DNA from: Bacteroidota bacterium
Lineage (GTDB): Bacteria; Bacteroidota; Bacteroidia; Flavobacteriales_D; Crocinitomicaceae
NCBI GenBank assembly: GCA_016192075.1
Contig: JACPUU010000011.1
Location: 1 to 64,000, forward strand
DNA length: 64,000 nt
Direction: 5' to 3'
The notes under the pieces are model-generated. The model ran no database searches, was not told the origin of the DNA, and saw only the letters and a list, made by a program, of their open reading frames with translations. A program made the position numbers and the translations under genes. Shown here piece after piece: positions 38,217 through 47,404 of this stretch (the first letter of the stretch is position 1; each line of letters opens with the position of its first letter).

Positions 38217-39761
38217 ATGAAGAAAACATTACAAAGTTTAGGTTTTGTTGCAGCTCTTACCATTGGTGGTCAGGCAAACGCACAATTACCTGATTACGGT
38301 ATCTATCCGGGGGGATTGGTATTGACAGATTTCGGCGGAGGAACACATGATATCGATGCGATATTGGACGGTGGTACTCCGGTAATCATTGATATGTTTG
38401 CCGTATGGTGCGGTCCATGCTGGTCATACCACACCGGTGGAACACTGGAATCGGTATACAACAGCATTGGAGACGGCGGCAGCGGTCAGGTTAAAATTTT
38501 TGGTGTTGAGGCCGATGCTTCTACTCCAGAAGCTGACATGGACGGCGGTGGATCATCACAAGGTGACTGGGTAACCGGTACAGCTTATCCAATGGCAAAT
38601 AACGATGCTATTGCTGGTATGATGAACCTGGCTTATTACCCAACATTGTTGTTGGTTTGCCCTGACAGAACTGTAACCGAAGTTGGCCAGGCTACGCAAG
38701 CTCAGTGGGAAGCTGCAGTTAGTGCATGCGGTGGTGTTGCTACTGACGCAAACGATTTACGCGTAGTATCAAATGAAACTGCAACTACAGCAATTACTTG
38801 CGGTGGTGGAACTACATCTGTTTCATTTGACGTTGCAATTCAAAACTACAGTACTGCTACAATTACAGGATCAAAAACAGTTTCTGTTATGGACGGTGTT
38901 ACTACCATTGGTTCAACTACCGTTTCAGTTAGCCTGGCTCCTTATGAAGGTATGCTGGTTTCTGTGCCTGTTGACCTGGCTGCTGGTACATATAACTACA
39001 CTACTGTTATTACAAACAGTGATGATGATATCACCAACAATGGTACACCAACAGCTGTTACAGTTACAAATGCTGCAAACGTTGGAACCGGTGACCTGGT
39101 TCTTCACATCACCATGGACAACTACGGATCAGAAGTAGGTGTACTGATGGCTTCAGGTTCTCCATACCTGACTGATGCTGCTGCTGCTTATTCAGCCGGA
39201 AACGGTGGAACTTATACTGGTCTGATCGACTTTCAGGCAATTGGTACATGGACTGGTTCAGGTTCAGGTGCTGGTGTTGTAAGAAATGTTGACTGGTATG
39301 GTTTGGCTGCCGGATGCTACCACTTCATCATGTTTGATGATTACGGTGACGGTATCACTTACCCAAGCAACGGTGCTATCAACCTTGAGTCTGAAAGCGG
39401 ATACAACGGAAGTTATGCAGTAGATTACGGTTCATGGGCTACTTATGCTTTTGAAGTAACAACTGCTGGTAACGGTGGATTTACAGGAATTGAAGAAGCT
39501 ACAACTGTATCTTCTGCTTCAGTTTATCCAAACCCTGCTGTAGACATGACTAACATTGAATTCAATGTTACATCTGCTTCTGAAGTAACTATTCAGGTAA
39601 TCAATACACTTGGACAAGTTGTTTATGTAAACAACATGGGTGAAGTAAATGGAGCTCAGAAAGTGGTTGTTAACACAACTGATTTTGAAGCTGGCATGTA
39701 CCTGATCAACATTACTGTTAACGGTGATGTTATGACCAAACGTGTTTCTGTTACGAAATAA
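38217..39761 (+). CDS. Secreted thioredoxin-fold protein with T9SS type A sorting domain
   Basis: The product is 514 aa. A signal peptide (MKKTLQSLGFVAALTIGGQANA-Q) is followed by a thioredoxin-like domain (about 25-180). Its active-site motif WCGPC sits in IDMFAVWCGPCWSYH, and a cis-Pro-like YYPTLLLV follows. A CARDB/Ig-like region (about 190-290) and a second beta-rich module with VRNVDWYGLAAGCYHF and FDDYGDGI follow. The C-terminus is a T9SS type A sorting domain (ASVYPNPAVDMTNIEF ... QVINTLGQVVYV ... MYLINITVNGD ... KRVSVTK). It should act outside the cell or on the surface in thiol-disulfide exchange (inference). Codon choice (GTT, GCT, GGT, ACT) is visibly more biased than in neighbours, a sign of high expression. 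A strong terminator follows. Confidence 0.9.
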   Translation: MKKTLQSLGFVAALTIGGQANAQLPDYGIYPGGLVLTDFGGGTHDIDAILDGGTPVIIDMFAVWCGPCWSYHTGGTLESVYNSIGDGGSGQVKIFGVEADASTPEADMDGGGSSQGDWVTGTAYPMANNDAIAGMMNLAYYPTLLLVCPDRTVTEVGQATQAQWEAAVSACGGVATDANDLRVVSNETATTAITCGGGTTSVSFDVAIQNYSTATITGSKTVSVMDGVTTIGSTTVSVSLAPYEGMLVSVPVDLAAGTYNYTTVITNSDDDITNNGTPTAVTVTNAANVGTGDLVLHITMDNYGSEVGVLMASGSPYLTDAAAAYSAGNGGTYTGLIDFQAIGTWTGSGSGAGVVRNVDWYGLAAGCYHFIMFDDYGDGITYPSNGAINLESESGYNGSYAVDYGSWATYAFEVTTAGNGGFTGIEEATTVSSASVYPNPAVDMTNIEFNVTSASEVTIQVINTLGQVVYVNNMGEVNGAQKVVVNTTDFEAGMYLINITVNGDVMTKRVSVTK

Positions 39762-39782
39762 ATTATAGTCACTTGACTGAAG

Positions 39783-39811
39783 AGCCCGGTAGCCCTGCTA
39801 CCGGGCTTTTT
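39783..39811 (+). terminator. Intrinsic terminator after the thioredoxin-fold cargo gene
   Basis: A perfect 11-bp stem, AGCCCGGTAGC (39783-39793) with GCTACCGGGCT (39797-39807), has a 3-base loop and is followed by a T run. It begins 21 bases after the stop. Confidence 0.92.
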
Positions 39812-39959
39812 GTTTACCACTACCCCATTCTGGCTGATTTTGGGATTCCAACTATTTCACCTCTCTTAATCGCATCAAACTTATTATTTCGAGTATATTT
39901 ACTCATCTGGAAAAAATTTGGTCTGTTTTTTGAATGACCAGCAACAAAACTTAAACAAC

Positions 39960-40475
39960 ATGAAAAAACTATTCTTCTTTCCCATTGCTGCTATTGCCTT
40001 GTTTGCATTTTCGCCATCAACGAATGATGAAACAGACCCGGGTAAAAAGCTGCCTGCCGTGAACATTAAGGATATGGCCGGAAACCCCATTAATACAGCA
40101 GAGGTAACAAATGACGGCAACCCGATCGTTATTTCTTTTTGGGCTACCTGGTGCAAACCCTGCAAACTTGAATTAAATACTATTGCTGAAGAGTATGATA
40201 CCTGGCAGGAAGAAACCGGTGTAAAACTGATTGCCGTTTCTGTCGATGATCAAAAAACCACCAATACGGTTGAACCGGTTGTAAATGCCGCCGGCTGGGA
40301 ATATGATATCTGGATGGACCCGAACGGTGATTTTAAACGTGCCCTGGGTGTAAACTTTGTACCGCATACATTCTTGCTGGATGGTGAAGGAAACATTGTT
40401 TATTCACACAACAATTTTGTACCCGGCGATGAAGAAGTTTTATACGAACATGTGAAAGAAGTGAGCAAAAAATAG
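39960..40475 (+). CDS. TlpA/ResA-like periplasmic thiol-disulfide oxidoreductase
   Basis: The product is 171 aa from the ATG at 39960. An upstream ATG at 39918 would add 14 residues before the obvious signal sequence (MKKLFFFPIAAIALFAF) and is unlikely. A single AhpC/TSA-TlpA type thioredoxin domain has the active site WCKPC in ISFWATWCKPCKLEL and the cis-Pro segment FVPHTFLLDGEGNIV. Family members reduce or exchange disulfides in periplasmic proteins, for example in cytochrome c maturation. The leader contains ACTTAAAC (39949-39956), as in two cargo genes of this window. It is followed after 52 bases by a DUF6029-like barrel gene and then an Omp28-like gene, probably as one operon. Confidence 0.88.
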   Translation: MKKLFFFPIAAIALFAFSPSTNDETDPGKKLPAVNIKDMAGNPINTAEVTNDGNPIVISFWATWCKPCKLELNTIAEEYDTWQEETGVKLIAVSVDDQKTTNTVEPVVNAAGWEYDIWMDPNGDFKRALGVNFVPHTFLLDGEGNIVYSHNNFVPGDEEVLYEHVKEVSKK

Positions 40476-40527
40476 CCGCTCTTTTGTCTGATTCGCCCCC
40501 ATATCCCCAAATCCACTATTAGTTAAC

Positions 40528-42207
40528 ATGAAACGACTTCTACTGCCAATTTTCCTTGGCACTTTTTCTGCAATTGCGCAACAAGAAGGTTTAAACGTAA
40601 CCGGCAACGTAGAAACCACCTTTCAATACCTGAATGAAGACACGTTAATTGGTGCCAAACAACCAGCTGAAAAGGCCGTATTGAACAATTACGCACTGGT
40701 TAATTTTACGTATAAAAATTTCAGAGCAGGTACCCGTTTTGAATCTTATCTTCCGCATTTGCTGGGATATCCTGACCGTTATTCAGGCTCTGGCATTGGT
40801 TACCGTTATGCCGGTTATTCAACCGAACAGCTTGATTTTACGGTAGGTAATTTTTACGAGCAATTCGGTAATGGTATGATCTTTCGCTCGTATGAGCAGC
40901 GCCAGTTAGGTATTGACAATTGCATGGATGGTTTAAACCTCCGGTTTCGTCCGGTACCCGGCTTTGAGTTAAAAGCAGTTTATGGAAAAATGCGCTATAG
41001 TTTTACAGATGGAAAACTGGTAAATTCTGATGGTATTGTCCGGGGATTTGACGGATCTATTGATTTCAGTAATTTTTACAATCTGCTGGCTGATTCAAAA
41101 TTCAAACTGGTTATTGGAGGCAGCTTTGTCAGCAAATACCAAAAAGCAACCCATGCGTTGTACAATATGCCTCAAAATGTTGGCTCTTACGGAGGCCGGG
41201 TTGAAATGAAATACGGCCGGTTTTTTATGAATGCCGAATACATCATCAAAGAAAATGACCCTTCGTTTGACAATAATTACATTTTCAACAACGGTCACGC
41301 TGCGTATGCAAACCTGGGCTATACGCAAAAGGGACTGGGTATTATACTCTATGCCAAATCCATTGACAATATGAGCTTCAGGGCCAATCCCGATGCATCC
41401 CTGACTGATCTGAACATAAATTTTTTACCGGCACTTACCAAATCACATACTGAAAACCTGGCGGCTACGCTGTACCCTTATGCTACACAACCAGTGGGTG
41501 AAGTGGCTTACCAGGCCGATATTTTCTATAAAATTCCAAAAGAAACAAAACTCGGCGGTAAGTATGGCACTGAAATCAACATCAATTTTGCTACATCTTA
41601 CCGGCCGGTGAGACATACATCGGGTGTTGATCTGGCTGATTCGTCCCGGGTAACTTACCAGACCAACCTGTTTGATAAAAGCGATAGCCTGTACTACCGT
41701 GACTTCAACATTGAAATAAAACGCACCCTCAACAAACGCTGGAAGGTAGGTGCAAAATATTTTCACTTTGATTTCAACAACAGCGTTACCGTGGTTTCCA
41801 AAGATGCGCATGGCATGATTAACTGTCACATTGCCGTTGTAGACGTACAGTTTAAAATAAACAAAAAACACTCGTTACGCACTGAATTACAAGGGCTCTG
41901 GACCCGAACCGTTGATATAAGCGGTGTGCCAACCAAACAGGATAAAGGAGACTGGGCAACCTTTCTGCTTGAGTATAATATTTCGCCTAAATTCTACTTT
42001 GCGGTTATGGATCAATACAATTATGGCAACCCTATTGAATCGAGACGTGTACATTACCTGATTGGAACAGCCGGCTATATTTTTGGCGCAAGCCGGATTT
42101 CAGTTTTATATGGAAAACAACGTGAGGGTATTTTTTGTATCGGGGGTGTATGCCGCACCGTTCCTGCAACCAATGGTCTCACTATAACATTTACCACAAG
42201 CTTCTGA
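40528..42207 (+). CDS. DUF6029-like outer membrane protein
   Basis: The product is 559 aa. A signal peptide (MKRLLLPIFLGTFSAIA-Q) is followed by a mature protein of alternating aromatic and polar beta-strand segments, ending in a hydrophobic strand with a terminal Phe (LTITFTTSF), as in outer membrane barrels. The segment RFESYLPHLLGYPDRYSGSGIGYRYA and FYEQFGNGMIFRSYEQRQLGID is characteristic of the Bacteroidota DUF6029 family as I recall it. Function is unknown. It lies between a TlpA-like gene and an Omp28-like gene only 3 bases downstream, which suggests a joint role in the envelope. A CxxxxxC pair near the end (CIGGVCR) is worth noting given the redox neighbours. Confidence 0.82.
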   Translation: MKRLLLPIFLGTFSAIAQQEGLNVTGNVETTFQYLNEDTLIGAKQPAEKAVLNNYALVNFTYKNFRAGTRFESYLPHLLGYPDRYSGSGIGYRYAGYSTEQLDFTVGNFYEQFGNGMIFRSYEQRQLGIDNCMDGLNLRFRPVPGFELKAVYGKMRYSFTDGKLVNSDGIVRGFDGSIDFSNFYNLLADSKFKLVIGGSFVSKYQKATHALYNMPQNVGSYGGRVEMKYGRFFMNAEYIIKENDPSFDNNYIFNNGHAAYANLGYTQKGLGIILYAKSIDNMSFRANPDASLTDLNINFLPALTKSHTENLAATLYPYATQPVGEVAYQADIFYKIPKETKLGGKYGTEININFATSYRPVRHTSGVDLADSSRVTYQTNLFDKSDSLYYRDFNIEIKRTLNKRWKVGAKYFHFDFNNSVTVVSKDAHGMINCHIAVVDVQFKINKKHSLRTELQGLWTRTVDISGVPTKQDKGDWATFLLEYNISPKFYFAVMDQYNYGNPIESRRVHYLIGTAGYIFGASRISVLYGKQREGIFCIGGVCRTVPATNGLTITFTTSF

Positions 42208-42210
42208 CGT

Positions 42211-43140
42211 ATGAAAAATTCAGCTGTTTATTTGACCCTGGCATTGTTTGCAGCTACCATAGCTGCCTGCGACAAAGTTGAAAACCCTATTAAACCGGCC
42301 ATATTGGTTGATACAAATTTATACCCGGGAAACTGGGATGATTATCCGTATCCAACGTTTACTGCAAATACCAATACAGACCGCAACGTGCTGCTGGAAG
42401 ATTATACGGGCCACCGTTGCCCTAACTGTCCGGCCGCTGCAAGCGTTGGAGAAGCTATTGAAGCTGCAAACGCAAGCCGTGTCTTTATTGCCTCTGTTCA
42501 TGCCGGACCCGGCGGATTGTCTGGCTTTCAGCAATTGGCATCTGACTGCGGTACCATTACCAATCCAACCAATGAATTCTGTACCATTTTTTACAATACC
42601 GAGAGCCTGGCTTACGGTGCCGCCTTTCAAACCGGGTATGGTTTTTTTGGAAATCCACAGGGTACGATCAACCGGATTACGTTCAGCGGATCATCCATGT
42701 TTCAGTTTTCGACAGACTGGCAAACAAGGGTGGATGAAGTGCTAACAGCAAATGATCTGAAAATTAACCTGCAGGCGCAGGCCAACTACTATCCTGAAAC
42801 AAATGGTATGTATCTGCACGTTGAGTCTGAATTTCTTCAGGACATGACCGGGGAATACAACCTGGTTGTTTATGTACTCGAAAATGAAGTGATCGATTTT
42901 CAGGACAGCGCTACCATTATTCTGGAAGACTACCGTCATGAAAACATTTTAAGAGGGTGTATTGATGGCCTTCCATGGGGACGCAGTATAACCGGAAATC
43001 ATACTACCGGTGAAAAAACGTATTATGACTATTCCTACGAGTTTCCAACAGGCCAGGTTAATACTGATTTTCATTTCCTGATCTATGCTTACGATGTGGC
43101 TACGTACGAAGTGCTTCAGGTTATTAAATACGAGTTTTAG
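42211..43140 (+). CDS. Omp28-related lipoprotein with thioredoxin-like CxxC
   Basis: The product is 309 aa. The lipobox ATIAAC gives a lipid-modified cysteine at about residue 20. The conserved Omp28 segment NVLLEDYTGHRCPNCPAA contains a CxxC in a thioredoxin-like fold. It is followed by FIASVHAGP and the cis-Pro-like GFFGNPQGTINR. The C-terminal half is a beta-sandwich (ENEVIDFQDS ... YSYEFPTGQ) as in family members. The Omp28 family is annotated as outer membrane proteins of Bacteroidota, and a thiol-redox or adhesion role has been suggested but not settled. It starts 3 bases after the DUF6029 stop and closes the tlpA-like/barrel/omp28 operon. Confidence 0.87.
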   Translation: MKNSAVYLTLALFAATIAACDKVENPIKPAILVDTNLYPGNWDDYPYPTFTANTNTDRNVLLEDYTGHRCPNCPAAASVGEAIEAANASRVFIASVHAGPGGLSGFQQLASDCGTITNPTNEFCTIFYNTESLAYGAAFQTGYGFFGNPQGTINRITFSGSSMFQFSTDWQTRVDEVLTANDLKINLQAQANYYPETNGMYLHVESEFLQDMTGEYNLVVYVLENEVIDFQDSATIILEDYRHENILRGCIDGLPWGRSITGNHTTGEKTYYDYSYEFPTGQVNTDFHFLIYAYDVATYEVLQVIKYEF

Positions 43141-43314
43141 ACCTAAAACGGTTTTACCGGGCCCATTTTAAGATTTTTTAGTTTATCGGGTAAAATATCC
43201 CGCAAATTCCTGCGTCTTCTAAGGACAGAAATGAATACCAACCTGTGAATAAAATTCATTGGTTTATTTTTCACTTCTGAAGCTATTTTTTTTATTTTTA
43301 TAGAAACATAACAT

Positions 43315-43506
43315 ATGCCTATGTTAGAAATGTGCAAGGAAATACTTACAAAGGTTAGTTTTGACCGGTTATTATTTCAGAAAGAGTTGAATAAGGCGTT
43401 GAAATGGTTACAATCAGAAGAGTTAGACTATTTCAGAGACTGGTGTTTATCTACTTTTGGAAAAACCTACCCGGACATCTTAAGGTCAGCTTTTAAGCGC
43501 GCCTGA
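43315..43506 (+). CDS. Small conserved-looking cytoplasmic protein of unknown function
   Basis: The product is 63 aa if the first ATG (43315) is used; ATGs at 43321 and 43330 give 61 or 58 aa. The sequence is helical and charged with two cysteines (MCKEILTKVSFDRLLFQKEL; EELDYFRDWCLSTFG). It has no signal peptide or membrane segment. Support for a real gene: plausible codon use, an own upstream region of 174 bases, and a strong terminator 23 bases after the stop. I recall similar short proteins beginning C-x-E/K-I-L-x-K-V-S-F in other Bacteroidota, but no function is known to me. Confidence 0.7.
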   Translation: MPMLEMCKEILTKVSFDRLLFQKELNKALKWLQSEELDYFRDWCLSTFGKTYPDILRSAFKRA

Positions 43507-43529
43507 TTAAAAAAATAAGAATGATCGTA

Positions 43530-43560
43530 AATGGGCCTCTTCGGGGGCCCATTATTTTTT
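43530..43560 (+). terminator. UUCG-tetraloop intrinsic terminator overlapping the queG stop
   Basis: A 10-bp stem (43530-43539 with 43544-43553, one T-G pair) is capped by TTCG closed by a C-G pair and followed by ATTATTTTTT. It serves the small gene ending at 43506. Its 3' arm contains the stop codon of the convergent queG gene. Confidence 0.88.
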
Positions 43561-44481
43561 GGTCAGGTCAATAAACGTGATGTTCCTTTTCAGGCCTTTG
43601 TATTTTGCCCGTTTCACTGGTGAATTTTTGAACGTAGCTTTAAAATATTCCTCCGATAAATCAGCCAGCTGCTCGTCACTCACACTCAGGGGTGAAGCGG
43701 TAAAGCGCTCTTCAGAGGTTGGTGTTGAAAAACGGTTCCAGGGGCAAACATCCTGGCAAATGTCACAGCCAAAAACCCAGCCCTCCATTTTACCCTTAAA
43801 CGGCTGCGGTATAAATTCATCTTTCAATTCAATGGTCAGGTACGAAATACATTTTGAACCATCTACCACATAGGGTTTGATAATTGCCCCGGTTGGGCAT
43901 GCATCAATACAACTGGTGCAGGTGCCACAATGGTCATCAACCGGTGAATCATAATCCAGGTCACAATCAATAATAATTTCACCAATGAAGTAAAATGATC
44001 CTACTTTCTGGGTCAGCAGGTTGCCGTTTTTTCCAACCCAGCCCAGGCCAGATTTTTTTGCCCAGGCTTTTTCAAGAACCGGCGCAGAATCTGTAAAACA
44101 GCGTGCATTCACGGGGCCAATGAGCGTTACAATAAAATCCAGCAGTGCAGTCAGTTTATCTTTTACTACCTGGTGATAATCTTCGCCGTAAGCATATTTA
44201 GAGATCTTATACTGCCTGTTTTCAAAAACAGCTGACTTAGGATAATAATTCTGCAAAACCGAAATCACCGAACGCGCCCCATCAACCAGCAGTGCCGGGT
44301 TAAGGCGCATATCAAAATGATTCTCCATATACGTCATTTTGCCGTGCATTCCGGATTGCAGCCAGGTTTCAAGATGTGGGGCCTCCTCTTCTAAAAAACC
44401 GGCTTTGGATATACCGCATGAAATAAACCCAAGCGCTACTGCTTTTTCTTTTATTTTCAGCGTGAGGTCTGTTTTTGTCAT
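43552..44481 (-). CDS. queG: Epoxyqueuosine reductase QueG
   Basis: This 309-aa cytoplasmic enzyme catalyses the last step of queuosine tRNA modification, reducing epoxyqueuosine with cobalamin and two [4Fe-4S] clusters. Seen here: the N-terminal [19 protein letters not shown], and [14 protein letters not shown] in the cobalamin domain. The two ferredoxin-like motifs are [16 protein letters not shown] and, paired with it, [14 protein letters not shown]. The length is slightly short of some homologues, which carry a C-terminal HEAT-like region, but the catalytic core is complete. The ATG overlaps the ruvB stop by one base (ATGA type), so the two genes are translationally coupled. The stop lies in the terminator hairpin of the convergent small gene. 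Confidence 0.94.
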   Translation of the reverse strand: MTKTDLTLKIKEKAVALGFISCGISKAGFLEEEAPHLETWLQSGMHGKMTYMENHFDMRLNPALLVDGARSVISVLQNYYPKSAVFENRQYKISKYAYGEDYHQVVKDKLTALLDFIVTLIGPVNARCFTDSAPVLEKAWAKKSGLGWVGKNGNLLTQKVGSFYFIGEIIIDCDLDYDSPVDDHCGTCTSCIDACPTGAIIKPYVVDGSKCISYLTIELKDEFIPQPFKGKMEGWVFGCDICQDVCPWNRFSTPTSEERFTASPLSVSDEQLADLSEEYFKATFKNSPVKRAKYKGLKRNITFIDLTKK

Positions 44482-45500
44482 CAGAATAGTCCGCTCTGAT
44501 AGAAGCCCAGGTCTTTTCCAAGATGCTTGTACGCCTTTTCGGTAGCCTTTCTGCCGCGCTGTGTGCGCATCAAAAAGCCCTCTTTGATCAGAAAAGGTTC
44601 ATATACCTCTTCAATGGTTCCGGCATTTTCACCAACAGCCGTAGCAATGGTTGTTAAACCAACCGGGCCGCCGTTGAATTTATCAATCAATACAGAGAGA
44701 ATTTTGTTATCCATTTCATCCAGTCCGTACTGGTCAACATTCAGTGCATCCAGCGCAAAATGAGCAATTTTGAGATCAATTGTGCCTGACCCCTTTACTT
44801 GTGCAAAATCACGCACGCGGCGCAACAATGCATTGGCTATGCGGGGTGTGCCCCTGCTGCGACCGGCAATTTCAATCGAGGCCTCCTCTGAGATACCAAT
44901 ATTCAAAATGCCTGCTGCGCGTGTAACAATGTGTGAGAGCACTTCTACATCGTAGTATTCTAACCGGCTGTTAATCCCAAAACGTGCCCTTAGCGGAGCC
45001 GTAAGCAAGCCGCTGCGGGTGGTAGCACCAATTAAGGTAAAAGGGTTTAATGTTAGCTGAACGGTGCGGGCGCTGGGGCCGGAGTCGATCATGATATCAA
45101 TCGTGAAATCTTCCATGGCAGAATAGAGGTATTCTTCCACCACGGGGCTCAGGCGGTGAATTTCATCTATAAACAGCACATCACCTTCCTGAAGGTTAGT
45201 CAACAAACCGGCCAGATCACCTGGTTTATCCAAAACAGGGCCTGAGGTTATTTTGATGCCAACACCAAGTTCATTGGCAATAATATTTGCGAGGGTTGTT
45301 TTTCCAAGACCCGGGGGGCCGTGCAAAAGAACATGATCGAGCGACTCTTTTCGCCGGCGGGCAGCTTCTACAAATACGGACAGGTTATCAATGACCTTAC
45401 CCTGCCCGGCAAAATCACCAAACTGCTTAGGCCGGAGAACTTTATCAATTTCCTCCTCTTTCCGTAAAGCCTCATTATCTCTGTAATCAAATGATTCCAA
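44481..45500 (-). CDS. ruvB: RuvB, Holliday junction branch migration ATPase
   Basis: This 339-aa AAA+ motor forms hexamers on either side of RuvA at Holliday junctions. The start is TTG (45500-45498), giving [19 protein letters not shown]; no ATG fits this N-terminus. Walker [10 protein letters not shown] is at 61-69 and Walker B is LFIDEIHRL. Sensor motifs lie in [18 protein letters not shown], and the C-terminal winged helix has [21 protein letters not shown]. It is followed directly by queG. An intrinsic terminator for the respiratory operon lies between this gene and coxA, so ruvB-queG must have its own promoter in the 74-base gap or arise from readthrough. Confidence 0.95.
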   Translation of the reverse strand: MESFDYRDNEALRKEEEIDKVLRPKQFGDFAGQGKVIDNLSVFVEAARRRKESLDHVLLHGPPGLGKTTLANIIANELGVGIKITSGPVLDKPGDLAGLLTNLQEGDVLFIDEIHRLSPVVEEYLYSAMEDFTIDIMIDSGPSARTVQLTLNPFTLIGATTRSGLLTAPLRARFGINSRLEYYDVEVLSHIVTRAAGILNIGISEEASIEIAGRSRGTPRIANALLRRVRDFAQVKGSGTIDLKIAHFALDALNVDQYGLDEMDNKILSVLIDKFNGGPVGLTTIATAVGENAGTIEEVYEPFLIKEGFLMRTQRGRKATEKAYKHLGKDLGFYQSGLF

Positions 45501-45520
45501 CCTGATTTTTTTATAAAGAT

Positions 45521-45556
45521 AAAAAAACCCATCCGAAAAAGATCGAATGGGTTTTT
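45521..45556 (-). terminator. Intrinsic terminator of the act-cox respiratory operon
   Basis: AAAAACCCAT (45523-45532) pairs with ATGGGTTTTT (45547-45556), extended by a mismatch and two more pairs. On the minus strand the hairpin is followed by a run of T residues. It begins 18 bases after the coxA stop. Confidence 0.88.
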
Positions 45557-45574
45557 ATAATGCGTGTTTAAGAA

Positions 45575-47365
45575 TTAATGTTCTTCCTCGCCGTCTTTTA
45601 CCGGTACGGTTTGAAGCACAAAATCTTCTTCCATGCCGGGCTTAGAATAATCGTAAGGCCATCTGTGAACTTCAGGTATCGCTCCAGGCCAGTTACCGTG
45701 AACGTGTTCAACCGGTGTAGTCCACTCCAGTGAATTACCTTTCCATGGGTTTTGAGTAGCCACCTGGCCACGGCGAATGCTGTAGAAGAAATTGAAAAGG
45801 AAAATCAACTGGCTAATGGCCGCAATTACTGCAAACACTGAAATAATAACATTCAGGTCAACCATCATACCATACTGATTTGAATCAAATCCTTCGTAAA
45901 CACTGTAGTCATAATAACGGCGAGGTGCCCCGCCAATACCTACAAAGTGCATTGGAAAGAATACACCATAAGCGCTTATAAATGTCAGCCAGAAGTGAAC
46001 CATTCCAAGTTTGGAGTTCATCATACGGCCATACATTTTAGGGAACCAATGATAAACCCCTGCAAACATTCCAAAGATTGCCGACAGACCCATTACCACG
46101 TGGAAGTGAGCAACCACAAAATACGTATCATGAACCTGAATATCCAAAGCTGAATCTGCCAGAATGATACCTGTGATACCACCTGTTACGAAAGACGAAA
46201 CGAGACCAATCGAGAAAAGCATGGCCGGTGTAAAGCGGATATTCCCTTTCCAGAGTGTGGTCAGGTAGTTAAATGCTTTTACCGCTGATGGAATAGCAAT
46301 CAGCAATGTTGTAAACACAAATACACCACCCAGGAATGGATTCATACCGGTAATAAACATGTGGTGACCCCAAACAATGAATGACAGGAATCCGATTGCG
46401 AGAATAGAACCAATCATTGCACGGTAACCAAAAATTGGTTTACGTGAGTTGTTGGCAACAATTTCTGAAGTCAGACCAAGTGCAGGTAAGAGTACAATGT
46501 ACACCTCAGGGTGACCCAGGAACCAGAACAAGTGCTCAAACAAAATTGGTGAACCACCTGACTGCTCAAGAATCTCAGACCCTACAATGGCATCATTTAC
46601 ATAGAAGCTTGTTCCAAGTGTACGATCCATTAACAGAAGTACTACACACGATACAAGTACCGGGAAAGAAAGCACCCCAAGAACAGCAGTAACAAAGAAC
46701 GCCCAGATGGTCAAAGGTAATCTTGTCATTTTCATACCTTTTGTTCTAAGGTTAAGAACAGTAACGATGTAGTTCAGTGAACCCAAAAGTGATGATGCCA
46801 CGAAAATGGTCATTGACAATAACCACAATGTCATACCGGCACCTGAACCCTGAATTGTTTCTTCGTATACAGAAAGCGGTGGATAAATTGTCCAACCGGC
46901 TGAAGCAGGGCCTGTTTCAATGAACAGGGAATACAACATCAATACTGAAGAGATAAAGAACAACCAGTATGAAATCATATTCAGCAAACCAGACGCCATA
47001 TCACGTGCACCGCACTGCAATGGAATCAGGAGGTTACTGAATGTTCCCGACAGACCGCCTGTCAATACAAAAAACACCATGATTGTACCGTGAATGGTAA
47101 CCAGACCAAGGTACATTCCGCGGTGCAGAATTCCATTCGGGGCCCAGGTATCGCCAAGGAAAAACGATAAAACGCCACTGCTTTCACCTGGCCATCCCAA
47201 CTGAATTCTGAACAATATAGAAAGGATAACGGCAACACAAGCCATGAAAATAGCTGTTACCAAAAACTGCTTGCCAATCATTTTATGATCCTGGCTGAAA
47301 ATGTATTTGGTAATAAAACTTTCCTTGTGATGATGTCCGTGATCAGTATGAGCTGCTGCTGACAT
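45575..47365 (-). CDS. coxA: Cytochrome c oxidase subunit I (aa3-type)
   Basis: This 596-aa inner membrane catalytic subunit carries heme a and the heme a3-CuB centre that reduces oxygen to water and pumps protons. Seen: an N-terminal His-rich tail (HTDHGHHHKE), about 12 transmembrane helices, and the WTIYPPLS motif. The HPEVYIVLLPALGL motif carries a CuB ligand and the D-channel glutamate, and WGHHMF the other two CuB histidines. VHDTYFVVAHFHVVMG contains the two heme histidines. The sequence type is A-family as judged from HPEVY. It is the last gene of the eight-gene act-cox operon, after coxB, and ends in a strong terminator. Subunits III and IV are not in this window. Confidence 0.95.
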   Translation of the reverse strand: MSAAAHTDHGHHHKESFITKYIFSQDHKMIGKQFLVTAIFMACVAVILSILFRIQLGWPGESSGVLSFFLGDTWAPNGILHRGMYLGLVTIHGTIMVFFVLTGGLSGTFSNLLIPLQCGARDMASGLLNMISYWLFFISSVLMLYSLFIETGPASAGWTIYPPLSVYEETIQGSGAGMTLWLLSMTIFVASSLLGSLNYIVTVLNLRTKGMKMTRLPLTIWAFFVTAVLGVLSFPVLVSCVVLLLMDRTLGTSFYVNDAIVGSEILEQSGGSPILFEHLFWFLGHPEVYIVLLPALGLTSEIVANNSRKPIFGYRAMIGSILAIGFLSFIVWGHHMFITGMNPFLGGVFVFTTLLIAIPSAVKAFNYLTTLWKGNIRFTPAMLFSIGLVSSFVTGGITGIILADSALDIQVHDTYFVVAHFHVVMGLSAIFGMFAGVYHWFPKMYGRMMNSKLGMVHFWLTFISAYGVFFPMHFVGIGGAPRRYYDYSVYEGFDSNQYGMMVDLNVIISVFAVIAAISQLIFLFNFFYSIRRGQVATQNPWKGNSLEWTTPVEHVHGNWPGAIPEVHRWPYDYSKPGMEEDFVLQTVPVKDGEEEH

Positions 47366-47404
47366 AATTATTATTCTTGGTTAATTTTTGACTCTGTTAA
47401 TTTC

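Noticed and set aside
43141-43314. Possible terminator after the Omp28-like gene
   Set aside because: Only a 7-bp stem with a long loop and no T run could be found; too weak to call.
43143-43337. Minus-strand frame of 64 aa in the gap before the small gene
   Set aside because: It overlaps the start of the better-supported plus-strand gene, is A/T-driven in composition and has no visible signal or domain.
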